This document shows positions 8,123 through 16,737 of a stretch of 64,000 nt of DNA, piece after piece; position 1 is the stretch's first letter, and every line of letters starts with the position of its first letter. The position numbers and the translations under genes are program-made. Below the pieces are notes generated by a model that saw nothing but the letters and a program-made list of their open reading frames with translations, was not told where the DNA came from and did not search any database. The stretch is taken from positions 863,838 through 927,837 of the forward strand of contig NZ_SODP01000002.1 of NCBI RefSeq assembly GCF_004365355.1, in the 5' to 3' direction. Source of the DNA: Kribbella pratensis. GTDB taxonomy: Bacteria; Actinomycetota; Actinomycetes; Propionibacteriales; Kribbellaceae.

Positions 8123-9092
8123 CGACGACCTTCGCGCGGGCGTGTTCGCCTTCCAGGTAACGCATTGCGTCGGCCGTCGCAGCGAGCGGGTAAGTGCGAT
8201 CGATGATCGGCACGACCTTGCCGGCCTCGGCGAACTCGCGCAGGGTCGCGAGGTTTTCCTGGCTCGTTTTCGCCGTCAGTAGGACGATCCGGCGACCGAC
8301 GAACGGTGACAGCAGCGTGCCGCGGATCATCAGACCCATCGGGCCGACCAGGCTCCCACCCTTGTACACCCCGCCGCCGGACAAGACCACCAGACCACCG
8401 GGCTTCAGGACTCGGCGGAGGTCGGACAGCGAACGATTGCCGACCAGATCGAGGACGACGTCGTACCGGCGATCCTCGCGCGCGAAATCGGTTGTGGTGT
8501 AGTCGATCAGCTCGTCGGCTCCGGCCGATCGGACCAGCTCGAGATTCCGCCAACTGCAGACGCCGGTGACGTTCGCGCCGTACGCCTTGGCCAGCTGGAC
8601 GGCGAAGGTGCCGACGCCGCCGGATGCGCCGTTGATGAGAATCTCCTGGCCTGGTTGGAGTTTCGCGACATCGCGGATGCCGATCAGCGCGGTGTTGCCG
8701 GCCAGCGGCATGGCCGCGGCCTGCTCGAAGGTGAGGTTGGCGGGCTTGCGTTCGATGCGGGGCTCGGGAGCGCAGACGTACTCCGCGAAGGCGCCGGGAG
8801 CGTCGCCGTACACCTCGTCGCCAGGCTGGAAACGGGTGACGGCGGGGCCGACCGCTTCGACCGTGCCGGCGAAGTCGGTGCCGCGGATGCGCTCGTTCGG
8901 GCGGCGCCAGCCGAGGTCCGCCGACGGGCGGGCGATATACGGGTCGCCACGGAGAACGTGCCAGTCGCGGGCGTTGAGCGCGGCCGCGTGAACGCGCACG
9001 AGAACCTGGTCGCCGACCGGCCGCGGGGGGTCGACGTCCGCAAAGCGCAGCACGTCGGGTGAGCCGTACCGGTCCTGAACGATTGCCTTCAT
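8112..9092 (-). CDS. NAD(P)-dependent alcohol dehydrogenase / quinone oxidoreductase-like (MDR family)
   Basis: A 326-residue zinc-free medium-chain reductase. The N-terminal GroES-like domain starts with a typical MKAIVQDRYGSPDVL and the Rossmann motif is INGASGGVGTFAVQLA near residue 150. The Cys/His structural and catalytic zinc ligands of classical ADHs are absent, as in quinone oxidoreductases and enoyl reductases. Its promoter region carries three evenly spaced operators, and a TetR gene sits just upstream on the same strand, so it is probably the regulated target and may act on a reactive quinone or enone. It overlaps the convergent LanC-like gene by 11 bases. Confidence 0.9.
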   Translation of the reverse strand: MKAIVQDRYGSPDVLRFADVDPPRPVGDQVLVRVHAAALNARDWHVLRGDPYIARPSADLGWRRPNERIRGTDFAGTVEAVGPAVTRFQPGDEVYGDAPGAFAEYVCAPEPRIERKPANLTFEQAAAMPLAGNTALIGIRDVAKLQPGQEILINGASGGVGTFAVQLAKAYGANVTGVCSWRNLELVRSAGADELIDYTTTDFAREDRRYDVVLDLVGNRSLSDLRRVLKPGGLVVLSGGGVYKGGSLVGPMGLMIRGTLLSPFVGRRIVLLTAKTSQENLATLREFAEAGKVVPIIDRTYPLAATADAMRYLEGEHARAKVVVTV

Positions 9093-9101
9093 GTCCCGCC
9101 C

Positions 9102-9150
9102 CTTACGTTGTGAGTCCGTCTTACGTCGTAAGGCTGACTTACGCCGTAAG
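9102..9150. promoter_or_regulatory. Three tandem 13-bp TetR-type operators with 18-bp period
   Basis: CTTACGTTGTGAG (9102-9114), CTTACGTCGTAAG (9120-9132) and CTTACGCCGTAAG (9138-9150) share the palindrome CTTACGNNGTAAG; the last two are perfect. Starts are exactly 18 bases apart with 5-base spacers. The array fills the upstream region of the oxidoreductase gene (start 9092). A fourth near-copy lies upstream of the TetR gene itself. Direct reading of the sequence; binding by that TetR protein is inference. Confidence 0.8.
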
Positions 9151-9193
9151 AAAGGTCAAGAGCTGAGGCGAGGGCAGTTCTGGCGGGTGCGTT

Positions 9194-9877
9194 CTAGCGG
9201 GCGGCTAGGCGGGCGAGGCCGTCTAGGATGAGATCGAGGGCGAACTCGAACTCCTGCTGGTCGTCGCACCAGCCGATCGTGGAGTCGGGGTCGTCGTGTG
9301 CTACCTCGGCGAGCATGCCGGCCAGGTTCGGGACCTGCTCGGCGAGATCGGCGAGCATTCGGGCGTCGGCGTCCGGGTTCGGGCTCGCGTCGGCCGGGTC
9401 GAACAATTCCTGGCTGAAGCCGAGGGCCCGGCTGCCGAGTGCGTGCAGGGCGTGATGCGCGAGGTCGTACGAGAAGCCGCCCGATCGCATCAGGCCGACG
9501 AGCCGGTCGTGGTAGATGACGACCGCCGGGCGCATCGTCGTACGGCTCTCCAGCAGTCGGGGCGCCCACGGATGCCGGAGGAGCACGGCCCGCGCGGTGA
9601 GGATGCGGTGCCGCATCGCGGCCTTCCAGTCGGTCACGACGGTCAGGCGGTCGACGGCTTCGTTGAGCTCGGCCATCAGTACGTCGACGATGCCGTCGAG
9701 CAGATCGTTCTTGTTCGCGACGTGGTAGTACAGCGACATCGCCTCGGCGCCGAGCGCGTCGCCGATCCGGCGCATGGTGACGGCGTCGAGGCCGTCGGCA
9801 TCGGCGATCTCGACCGCGGCCCGCAGTACCCGGTCACGGCTCAGCGGCGTCCGTGGCGCCGGCGCCTGACTAGCCAC
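9194..9877 (-). CDS. TetR/AcrR family transcriptional regulator
   Basis: A 227-residue one-component repressor. The N-terminal helix-turn-helix includes LRAAVEIADADG and VTMRRIGDALGAEAMSLYYHVANKNDLLDGI (split here across residues 17-62), the classic TetR_N pattern. The rest is a helical ligand-binding and dimerization domain of the TetR_C class. Start is GTG at 9877 with GGAGG eight bases upstream. It probably binds the CTTACGNNGTAAG array in front of the downstream oxidoreductase and the similar site upstream of its own gene, giving autoregulation. The inducer is unknown. Confidence 0.93.
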   Translation of the reverse strand: MASQAPAPRTPLSRDRVLRAAVEIADADGLDAVTMRRIGDALGAEAMSLYYHVANKNDLLDGIVDVLMAELNEAVDRLTVVTDWKAAMRHRILTARAVLLRHPWAPRLLESRTTMRPAVVIYHDRLVGLMRSGGFSYDLAHHALHALGSRALGFSQELFDPADASPNPDADARMLADLAEQVPNLAGMLAEVAHDDPDSTIGWCDDQQEFEFALDLILDGLARLAAR

Positions 9878-9900
9878 TGTTGATCCTCCAAACGCTGATT

Positions 9901-9913
9901 CGTACAGCGTAAG
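9901..9913. promoter_or_regulatory. Fourth, imperfect copy of the TetR operator upstream of the TetR gene
   Basis: On the minus strand this reads CTTACGCTGTACG, one mismatch from CTTACGNNGTAAG. It overlaps a separate inverted repeat ACGCTG-7-CAGCGT (9892-9910). It lies 24 bases upstream of the TetR start codon, between the TetR gene and the preceding hypothetical gene, which fits autoregulation. Confidence 0.55.
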
Positions 9914-9916
9914 GGG

Positions 9917-10477
9917 TCAGCGCTGCCAGACCTCGGCGGTGGTGAGGAACGCCGACGAGCCCGGCCTGTCCGGTGACCCGTCGACCTGCACGAAGCCCGC
10001 GACCGAAGCGCCGCCGATCGAGACCGTCGCCGACCGGACCGGCGCGATCACCAGGCTGAGGCTGTGGTTTCCCTCGGCGAGCGGGAAGTTGTCGGTGGCG
10101 AACAGCCGCCGGTCGAGTACGCCGCCCATCTCGATCTGGATGTCTGCGGCCTTCGCGCTCAACCCGTCGGCGAGGTTCATCGAGACCTGGACCAGATCCC
10201 GCTCGACGGCCGGCTCGTGCCACGGCAGACCTTGCACCTCGAGGAAAGAGCGAACGAAATACCGCTCCAGCCAGGCGGCGAGGTCGACGTCCTCCGAGAC
10301 CACCCGGACGATCCCGTCGAACCACAGCACGACCGCCGTACCCGCCCCACGGATGGACCAGTCGACCATCCAGATCGAGGCGTACGCCGTCACCTTGCCG
10401 TTCTCGTCGAACAGCCGCAGCCCAGGGTTGGCCCCCGCCAGGATGATCCGGCGGTTGTTGCCAGCCGACTTGGACAT
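9917..10477 (-). CDS. Hypothetical protein
   Basis: I do not recognise this 186-residue protein. It has no signal peptide or membrane segment. The sequence is beta-rich with two aromatic clusters (SIWMVDWSIRG near residue 35 and WLERYFVRSFLEVQGLPWHEP around 90-108), and contains repeated Val/Ile-rich strands near the C-terminus, suggesting a beta-sandwich. Normal codon usage and a clean start argue that it is real. It is followed by the TetR gene after 39 bases on the same strand and may be co-transcribed with it. Confidence 0.7.
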   Translation of the reverse strand: MSKSAGNNRRIILAGANPGLRLFDENGKVTAYASIWMVDWSIRGAGTAVVLWFDGIVRVVSEDVDLAAWLERYFVRSFLEVQGLPWHEPAVERDLVQVSMNLADGLSAKAADIQIEMGGVLDRRLFATDNFPLAEGNHSLSLVIAPVRSATVSIGGASVAGFVQVDGSPDRPGSSAFLTTAEVWQR

Positions 10478-10513
10478 GAGGGAGGACGCTTCCGGGAGGG
10501 GGCGAAGAAACTT

Positions 10514-10526
10514 GATTGTCTCAATC
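10514..10526. promoter_or_regulatory. Short inverted repeat GATTG-TCT-CAATC upstream of a hypothetical gene
   Basis: A perfect 5-bp inverted repeat with a 3-base centre, in an A/T-richer patch 37 bases upstream of the start of the 10477 gene. It could be an operator or part of a promoter. Evidence is only its symmetry and position. Confidence 0.3.
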
Positions 10527-10576
10527 TCCGGCCCAGATGCAACGCGAACGTCCGAAAGGTTGACGCGGACTTGCGA

Positions 10577-11602
10577 TTACCGCCCGCCGCCACCCCGCCA
10601 CGGATGGCCACGTTCGGCCGCCGCGACCGGATCGTCAGGCCACACGATCGGGTGCGTCGCGGTGCCGGCGCGCCCCGGCAAAGCCCGCGCCGACTCGACC
10701 GCCGCGAACAGGGCCTTGGCGGTCGCGTCCAGGCTGTAACGCTCCGCGATCCAGTTCCGCGCCGCGCTACGGACTGGATCGTCCGCCGGTACGCCGACCA
10801 GCTCCAGCGCCCGATCTGCGAGGAGGTGCGGTCGCGCGTCGTCGATCCGCCACGTCCCGGGCGCGTCGAACAACTCCTCGCCGCCACCGGCCGGATACCC
10901 GACCACGAGACAACCGGCGGCGAGAGCTTCCGCAACCGGCAGGCCGAATCCTTCGGAGATCCCCAGGGCAACAAACACCGAGGTCCGACCGAGCGCCTCG
11001 ACCACCTGACTCTCACCGAGCTCCGCGAGAACGGCCAGGTCAACCCCGTCCGCACGCGAGTCGTTGCGCAGCAGCCGCTCCAGCACGGCCGCCTCGAGCG
11101 GACGGCGTCGCGGCATCCAGGCGATCTGCCGGGTGCGTTCAGGCCCCGGACGGAACAGCGCGGTGTCGATCGGATTCGGCACCAGGTGGAGCGGCAGCTC
11201 CGGGTGTAGCCGGCCGAGGACGTCGGTGCTCTCCCGCGACACCGCCCAGACTTCCGGCGCCGGATCCCAGCCCGGATACCCGTCGGTGTCACGCCACGAC
11301 CAGAAGGTCAGGAAGTGGTTCTGGTTGAAGATCACCTTCCGGACGCCGGGCGCCGGATCAACGCCCGGCAGCAGATACAGCTCCGGTACGACGAGCAGGT
11401 CGTCCGCGCCCAGCTCGAGCCGGTCGCCCCCGAGGATCGGCGCGGTCGTCTCGAACCAGGGCAGCCGGTAGCCCGGCGTACGGAACCACAGTGCTGCCTC
11501 GATCCCCGCCGCACGCAGCAATTCCACGTGCCGTGCCTGTACCCGAATCCCGCCGCCGGGAGAGTCCGGCTCCTTGACGGCGTAGACGACGCGCGCGCTC
11601 AG
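10577..11602 (-). CDS. Glycosyltransferase, GT4-like, probable CTG start
   Basis: A GT-B glycosyltransferase of about 341 residues. The C-terminal nucleotide-sugar motif is SEGFGLPVAEALAAGCLVVG near residue 230, with Glu pair spacing as in GT4 enzymes. The first recognisable start (GTG 11527) would lose the first beta strand; the frame continues upstream as ARVVYAVKEPDSPGGGIRV, a typical GT-B opening with a glycine-rich loop. The only start-like codon there is CTG at 11602, preceded by GGTGGAG at five bases and overlapping the helicase stop as CTGA. I therefore propose CTG as start. It follows the UvrD-like helicase gene on the same strand. Acceptor and sugar are unknown. Confidence 0.75.
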   Translation of the reverse strand: MSARVVYAVKEPDSPGGGIRVQARHVELLRAAGIEAALWFRTPGYRLPWFETTAPILGGDRLELGADDLLVVPELYLLPGVDPAPGVRKVIFNQNHFLTFWSWRDTDGYPGWDPAPEVWAVSRESTDVLGRLHPELPLHLVPNPIDTALFRPGPERTRQIAWMPRRRPLEAAVLERLLRNDSRADGVDLAVLAELGESQVVEALGRTSVFVALGISEGFGLPVAEALAAGCLVVGYPAGGGEELFDAPGTWRIDDARPHLLADRALELVGVPADDPVRSAARNWIAERYSLDATAKALFAAVESARALPGRAGTATHPIVWPDDPVAAAERGHPWRGGGGR

Positions 11603-13914
11603 ATCTTCTCCACCGGCGCATACCGCAGCAGCAGCCGCTTGACGCCCTCGGAGCCGAAGTCGATATCGGCCTGCGCCTGCTGGCCTTCGCCACGGACCAC
11701 GACGACCGTGCCCATCCCGAACGTGTCGTGAACGACGCGGTCGCCCGGGTTGAGGCTGATCACCGGTTTGTCGGAGGCGCTCCGGCGCGTCGGCTCGTAC
11801 CGGCTCGGGATGCCGCTGCCGCGGACCGTCCCGGTGCCGGACCAGCGGGTGATCGCGGACTCGTCGCGCCGCCAGTCGAGCAGCTCGCCCGGGATCTCCT
11901 CCAGGAACCGCGACGGCGGGTTGTGCTGCGGAGCGCCGTACGCCGATCGCACCGCGGCCCGCGAGATCGCCAGCCGCTGCCGGGCCCGGGTGATGCCGAC
12001 GTACGCGAGCCGGCGCTCCTCCTCGAGCTCCTTCAGGTCGGTCAGCGACCGCGAATGCGGGAAGACGCCGTCCTCCATGCCGGTCAGGAACACGACCGGG
12101 AACTCCAGGCCCTTCGCGGTGTGCAGCGTCATCAGCGTGACCACGCCGTCGGTGGCCGCATCCGGGATCTGGTCGGCGTCGGCGACCAGCGCGACCCGCT
12201 CCAGGAACGCCTGCAGATCGGCGGCTTCACCGGCCGCGGTCCGCTCCTCGACGAATTCGCGGGCCACCGAGATGAACTCGTCCAGGTTCTCCAACCGGGT
12301 CTCGTCCTGCGGATCCGGCGACTTCTGCAGCGTCTCGTAGTACCCCGAGCGGTGCAGCGCGACGTCGAGGATGTCGTCCGGCGGCGCACCCGAGTCGACC
12401 ATCGCGGTCAGCTCGTCGAGAATGTCCACGAAGGCCTGCACGGCGTTCACCGAGCGCGAGGCCATCGCCGGCGCCTCGTCGGCGCGGCGCATCGCGGCCG
12501 CGAACGAGATCCGCTCGCGGGCCGCCAGTGCCTCGATCGCCGCCTCGGCCCGGTCCCCGATCCCGCGCTTCGGCTCGTTCATGATCCGGCGCAGCGAGAC
12601 GGTGTCCTCCGGGTTCGTCAGCACGCGCAGGTACGCGAGCGCGTCACGGACTTCCTTGCGCTCGTAGAACCGGACGCCGCCGACCACCTTGTACGGATGG
12701 CCGGTCCGGATGAAGACTTCTTCGAACACACGGGACTGCGCGTTGGTCCGGTAGAAGACCGCGACGTCTGACGGCTTGATCCCGTCGGCGTCGGTGAGCC
12801 GGTCGATCTCGTCGGCGACGAACTGCGCCTCGTCGTGCTCGTTGTCGGCGACGTACACCGCGATCTGCTCGCCCTGGCCCTGGTCGGACCAGAGGTTCTT
12901 CGCCATCCGGCCCTCGTTGCGGGCGATCACCGCGTTGGCCGCGGACAGGATCGTCTGGGTGGATCGGTAGTTCTGCTCGAGCAGGATCGTCTCGGCGCCG
13001 GCGAAGTCCTCCTCGAACGCGAGGATGTTGCGGATCGTCGCGCCGCGGAACGCATAGATCGACTGGTCGGAGTCGCCGACCACCATCAGCTCGGCCGGCG
13101 GCGCGGTCGGCCCGTTGTAGTCCGCCGGATCCTCGCCGCAGAGCTCACGGATCAAGGTGTACTGCGCGTGGTTGGTGTCCTGGTACTCGTCGACGAGCAC
13201 GTGACGGAAGCGGCGGCGGTAGTACTCACGGACGTCGGGGAAGGCCTGCAACAGGTTGACCGTGGTCATCAGCAGGTCGTCGAAGTCCAGGGCGTTCGCC
13301 TGGGCGAGGCGCTCCTGGTACGTCCGATAGCACTCGGCGTACGTCTCCTCGAGATGGTTCTCGGCCTTCGCCGCGGCCGTCTCGTGGTCGATCAGCTCGT
13401 TCTTCTGGGTGCTGATCCAGTTCAGCACGGCGCGCGGGTTGTAGCGCTTGACGTCGAGGTCGAGCTCGCGACAGACCAGCGTCATCAACCGGCGCGAGTC
13501 GGTGTCGTCGTAGATCGAGAACGTCGAGCTGATCCCGAAGCGCTTGATGTCGCGGCGCAGGATCCGCACGCACGACGAGTGGAACGTCGAGACCCACATC
13601 AGCTTCGCCCGCGGCCCGACCAGGTCCACGACCCGCTCGCGCATCTCCGCGGCGGCCTTGTTGGTGAACGTGATCGCCAGGATCGATCCGGGGTGGGCGT
13701 CGCGGGCCGCCAGCAGATAGGCGATCCGCCGGGTCAGCACCCGGGTCTTGCCCGAACCCGCACCGGCCACGACCAGCAGCGGCTTGCCCGAGTGCACCAC
13801 AGCCGCACGCTGCTGCGGGTTCAGCCCCTCGAGCAGCGAATCCGGGTCGGTCCGGGACGTCTTCGGCTCCTCCAGCGGCACTGGGAGCTCATCAGGCGAG
13901 AACAGCGTAGTCAT
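11599..13914 (-). CDS. pcrA: ATP-dependent DNA helicase, UvrD/PcrA type
   Basis: A superfamily-1A 3'-5' helicase of 771 residues acting in repair and in clearing proteins from DNA. All main motifs are present: Walker A AGAGSGKT (about residues 50-57), VDEYQDTNHAQ (II), GDSDQSIYAFRGA (III), QNYRSTQTI (IV), LMTLHTAKGLEFPVVFLTG (V) and YVGITRARQRL (VI). The C-terminal segment ends in a small SH3-like RNA-polymerase-interaction-type region (NPGDRVVHDTFGMGTVV), as in PcrA. Start is ATG 13914; GTG 13917 is an alternative. Length is normal for actinobacterial PcrA. Confidence 0.96.
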   Translation of the reverse strand: MTTLFSPDELPVPLEEPKTSRTDPDSLLEGLNPQQRAAVVHSGKPLLVVAGAGSGKTRVLTRRIAYLLAARDAHPGSILAITFTNKAAAEMRERVVDLVGPRAKLMWVSTFHSSCVRILRRDIKRFGISSTFSIYDDTDSRRLMTLVCRELDLDVKRYNPRAVLNWISTQKNELIDHETAAAKAENHLEETYAECYRTYQERLAQANALDFDDLLMTTVNLLQAFPDVREYYRRRFRHVLVDEYQDTNHAQYTLIRELCGEDPADYNGPTAPPAELMVVGDSDQSIYAFRGATIRNILAFEEDFAGAETILLEQNYRSTQTILSAANAVIARNEGRMAKNLWSDQGQGEQIAVYVADNEHDEAQFVADEIDRLTDADGIKPSDVAVFYRTNAQSRVFEEVFIRTGHPYKVVGGVRFYERKEVRDALAYLRVLTNPEDTVSLRRIMNEPKRGIGDRAEAAIEALAARERISFAAAMRRADEAPAMASRSVNAVQAFVDILDELTAMVDSGAPPDDILDVALHRSGYYETLQKSPDPQDETRLENLDEFISVAREFVEERTAAGEAADLQAFLERVALVADADQIPDAATDGVVTLMTLHTAKGLEFPVVFLTGMEDGVFPHSRSLTDLKELEEERRLAYVGITRARQRLAISRAAVRSAYGAPQHNPPSRFLEEIPGELLDWRRDESAITRWSGTGTVRGSGIPSRYEPTRRSASDKPVISLNPGDRVVHDTFGMGTVVVVRGEGQQAQADIDFGSEGVKRLLLRYAPVEKI

Positions 13915-13966
13915 CACTAAACACCTTAGGCGCTCTCCCCGACACTTTCCGAAAACCGCAGGTCCG

Positions 13967-14323
13967 CTAGGACAGCTGGCGGGTGAGGTGCAGGACGACC
14001 GGGGTGGCGGCGCCGAGCCAGCGCATCTTCGCGGACCGGTCGTCGTACGACGTGATCCGCAGCCCCGGGACGCCTTCGATCTGGCCTTCGTAGTCCTTCG
14101 CGGCGAGGTGCGCGACCACGTCGGCGAGCTCCGGTCCGTCCGACCACTCGATCCGCGCCAGGTCGGGACGCGCCTGCCACATGTCGACCCAGCCCGCCGG
14201 GTCCTCGCTGAACAGCGTCGTACGCAGGATCATCGACGCCGCACCGAGCAGCGTCGCCGCCGGGGTCGCGGTCAGCTCCAGCAGGGTGCGCTCCTGCGCG
14301 GTCAGGTCGTCAGTCAGAATCAC
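13967..14323 (-). CDS. Hypothetical protein
   Basis: A 118-residue cytoplasmic protein with no family I recognise. It is predicted mainly helical in the N-terminal half (LTAQERTLLELTATPAATLL) with a beta-rich C-terminal half. It lacks Cys and has no signal or membrane segment. It is transcribed divergently from the clpP pair, with about 100 bases between starts, so promoters for both lie there. Confidence 0.65.
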   Translation of the reverse strand: MILTDDLTAQERTLLELTATPAATLLGAASMILRTTLFSEDPAGWVDMWQARPDLARIEWSDGPELADVVAHLAAKDYEGQIEGVPGLRITSYDDRSAKMRWLGAATPVVLHLTRQLS

Positions 14324-14421
14324 CTGCCGGAGCCTACGACCCCCTGGGCTTTGCTGTGGGCAGACTTGCCGTGAGCAGAAAAGCTGGGGTACGCCGTGCC
14401 GTCCGCGTCAGGGTGGATGAC

Positions 14422-15021
14422 ATGGCAGAAGACATGAAACCGCCGATGTTCAACGAGACGGCCCGGCAGCGGTTGCTCGCGCAGCGGATCGTCGTACTCG
14501 ACGGAGTGCTCGACGACGACAACGGGACCCTGATCGCCAGCCAGATCATGTCGCTGGCGGCCGAGGACCCGGACACCGACATCGCGTTGTGGATCCATTC
14601 GCCCGGCGGTTCGGTGCCGTCGATGCTGGCGATCCGGGACGTGATGCGGCTGGTGCCGTGCGACGTGGCGACGCTGGCGATCGGGCTGGCCTGCAGCGCG
14701 GGCCAGTTCCTGCTGTCGGCCGGTACGCCGGGCAAGCGCTACGCCCTCCGGCACGCACGTGTCCTGATGCACCAGGGCTCCGCCGGGATCGGCGGCTCCG
14801 CGGTGGAGATCGAGATCCAGGCCAACGACCTGCGGCACATCCGCGACACCGTGCTCGGGCTGATCGCCGAGGACACCGGTCAACCGTTCGAGACCGTGCA
14901 CGAGGACTCGCTGCACGACCACTGGTACACCGCCGACCAGGCCCGCGAGTACGGCTTCATCGACCACATCGTCGAGTCGTTCGACCAGGTCATGCCCAGG
15001 AAGAAGGAGGTTGCGGCATGA
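14422..15021 (+). CDS. clpP: ATP-dependent Clp protease proteolytic subunit
   Basis: A 199-residue ClpP serine peptidase, the first of a tandem pair that should form a mixed two-ring barrel. The catalytic Ser is in [10 protein letters not shown] (about residue 95), the His in LMHQGSAG and a candidate Asp in LHDHWYT. The nucleophile motif LACSAG differs from the usual GQAAS, as in secondary actinobacterial ClpPs. ATG 14422 is chosen because AGGGTGGA precedes it; ATG 14434 is possible. It overlaps the second clpP by four bases. No clpX or tig is adjacent, so this looks like an accessory pair rather than the main clpP1-clpP2 locus. Confidence 0.9.
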   Translation: MAEDMKPPMFNETARQRLLAQRIVVLDGVLDDDNGTLIASQIMSLAAEDPDTDIALWIHSPGGSVPSMLAIRDVMRLVPCDVATLAIGLACSAGQFLLSAGTPGKRYALRHARVLMHQGSAGIGGSAVEIEIQANDLRHIRDTVLGLIAEDTGQPFETVHEDSLHDHWYTADQAREYGFIDHIVESFDQVMPRKKEVAA

Positions 15022-15626
15022 GCAGCTACACGATCCCGAACGTGATCGCCCAGCACCCGCGGGGCGAGCGGATCATGGACGTCTACTCGCACCTGCTCAG
15101 CGAGCGCATCATCTACCTGGGTACGGCGATCGACGCCGGCGTGGCGAACGCGCTGATCGCGCAGCTCCTGCACCTCGAGGTCGACAAGCCCGACCAGGAG
15201 ATCAACCTGTACATCAACTGCGAGGGCGGCGACATGACCGCGATGCTCGCGATCTACGACACCATGCAGTACATCCAGTCGCCGGTCGCGACGTTCTGCG
15301 TCGGGCAGGCGATCTCGGCCGGGGCGGTCCTGCTGGCCGGCGGTGCGGCCGGACGTCGGGCCGTTCTGCCGCATGCGCGGATCGTCCTGCACCAGCCCGC
15401 GGCGAGTGGCCGGGGCACGATCCCGGACCTGATCCTGCAGGCCGACGAGGTGGTGCGGGTCCGCGGCCAGGTCGAGTCGATCCTGGCGCGGCACACCGGG
15501 CAGACGATCGAGCAGCTGCGGCACGACACGGACCGGGACCACGTGCTGACGGCGGAAGGTGCCAAGTCGTACGGCCTCGTCGACCACGTGATCACCGAAC
15601 GGCTCGCAGTACCCGCGCTCGTCTAG
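15018..15626 (+). CDS. clpP: ATP-dependent Clp protease proteolytic subunit
   Basis: A 202-residue ClpP with a more typical active site: Ser in [12 protein letters not shown], His in [12 protein letters not shown] and Asp in [13 protein letters not shown]. The start ATG overlaps the preceding clpP stop (ATGA) with AAGGAGG nine bases upstream, so both subunits are made together. Its TAG stop overlaps the convergent serine-hydrolase stop within the palindrome CTAG, leaving no room for a terminator between the two genes. Confidence 0.94.
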   Translation: MSSYTIPNVIAQHPRGERIMDVYSHLLSERIIYLGTAIDAGVANALIAQLLHLEVDKPDQEINLYINCEGGDMTAMLAIYDTMQYIQSPVATFCVGQAISAGAVLLAGGAAGRRAVLPHARIVLHQPAASGRGTIPDLILQADEVVRVRGQVESILARHTGQTIEQLRHDTDRDHVLTAEGAKSYGLVDHVITERLAVPALV

Positions 15627-16693
15627 CCGGCGGCCTCGAGCACCTTGTCGGCGACGGCGGCGTGGTGGGCGAGGTCGGCGGCGGGACGGCCGACCCGGTT
15701 GGTCAGGTACGCGTACGCGATCTGACGATCCGGGTCGGCCCACCCGATGCAGCAGTTGCTTCCGTTGTGACCGAAGGTCCGCGGGCTGCTGAGCGAGCCC
15801 AGCGCCGTCGACGCGCCCTCGATCCACCGCGGTCCACCGAGCTGGAAACCTTGCGACCAACGGATCGGCGCCCGCGCGGTCCGGTCGATCTCACCCTCGC
15901 TGCTCGGCTCGCACGCCACCGCGAGCGTCTCCGGCCACAGCAGCGCTCCGGCGAGCAACGCCTGATAGAAGGTCACCAGGTCCCGCGCCGTTACCGACAT
16001 CCCCGCCGCCGGTACGACGGCCTCGCGCGTACTGCGCCGATTCACCACGGACTGGATGAACGGCCCGAGCGGTCCCGCGGCGCGGATCGGCACATGCCGC
16101 TCCCACAGGTCGACGGGCAGCCCGAGGTAGGTGTCGGCGACTCCGAGCGGTTCCAGGATGAACCGTCGGATCAGCTCGTGGATCGGGACTCCGCTGCAAC
16201 GCCGGGCGACCTCGCTGAGGATGAACCCGAAGGCGAGCGGGCTGTACGCGACCGTGCCGAGCGGCCAGCGGGGCTTGGTCTCCTCGATCCGGCGGAGCGA
16301 ACGGTTCCAGTCGGTCATCGCGCGGACCTCACCGACGTACGAGCCGGCGTTCGTCACGCCGGACCGGTGCCGGAGCACATGACGGACGGTGATCTCGCGC
16401 TTCCCGTTCTCCCCGAACTCCGGCCAGTACGCCGCGACCGCGTCGTCCAGGTGCAGCCGGCCGGACTCGACCAGCTGGTGGATCACGACGGCGAGGTACG
16501 GCTTGCTCGCGGAGAAGAGCCAGAACAATGCGTTCGGTGCACACCCGAACGACCTGTCCACGACCACCCGGCCGTGGCGAACGACGCACAGCTGACCCAC
16601 AGCGCCGCGGGCCTGGATCAACTCAATCGCTTGTGTCAGTCCGGCGGGATCGAAGCCGGCGTCCTGCGGATCGCACGTGCCACCGAACTCCAT
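15623..16693 (-). CDS. Serine hydrolase, beta-lactamase class C/EstB family
   Basis: A 356-residue penicillin-binding-protein-fold hydrolase without a signal peptide. The nucleophile motif SASK (SxxK) is near residue 67 and the third motif is HNG near residue 318. The second motif, normally Y-x-N, appears as YSP in [10 protein letters not shown], so the usual Asn is replaced by Pro. That suggests an esterase-like or altered activity rather than beta-lactamase activity. It is convergent with clpP and overlaps its stop by four bases. Confidence 0.88.
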   Translation of the reverse strand: MEFGGTCDPQDAGFDPAGLTQAIELIQARGAVGQLCVVRHGRVVVDRSFGCAPNALFWLFSASKPYLAVVIHQLVESGRLHLDDAVAAYWPEFGENGKREITVRHVLRHRSGVTNAGSYVGEVRAMTDWNRSLRRIEETKPRWPLGTVAYSPLAFGFILSEVARRCSGVPIHELIRRFILEPLGVADTYLGLPVDLWERHVPIRAAGPLGPFIQSVVNRRSTREAVVPAAGMSVTARDLVTFYQALLAGALLWPETLAVACEPSSEGEIDRTARAPIRWSQGFQLGGPRWIEGASTALGSLSSPRTFGHNGSNCCIGWADPDRQIAYAYLTNRVGRPAADLAHHAAVADKVLEAAG

Positions 16694-16737
16694 GAATTCA
16701 ACTGTCCCTGTCGGCGCAAACCGTTAGGGTCGTGACT

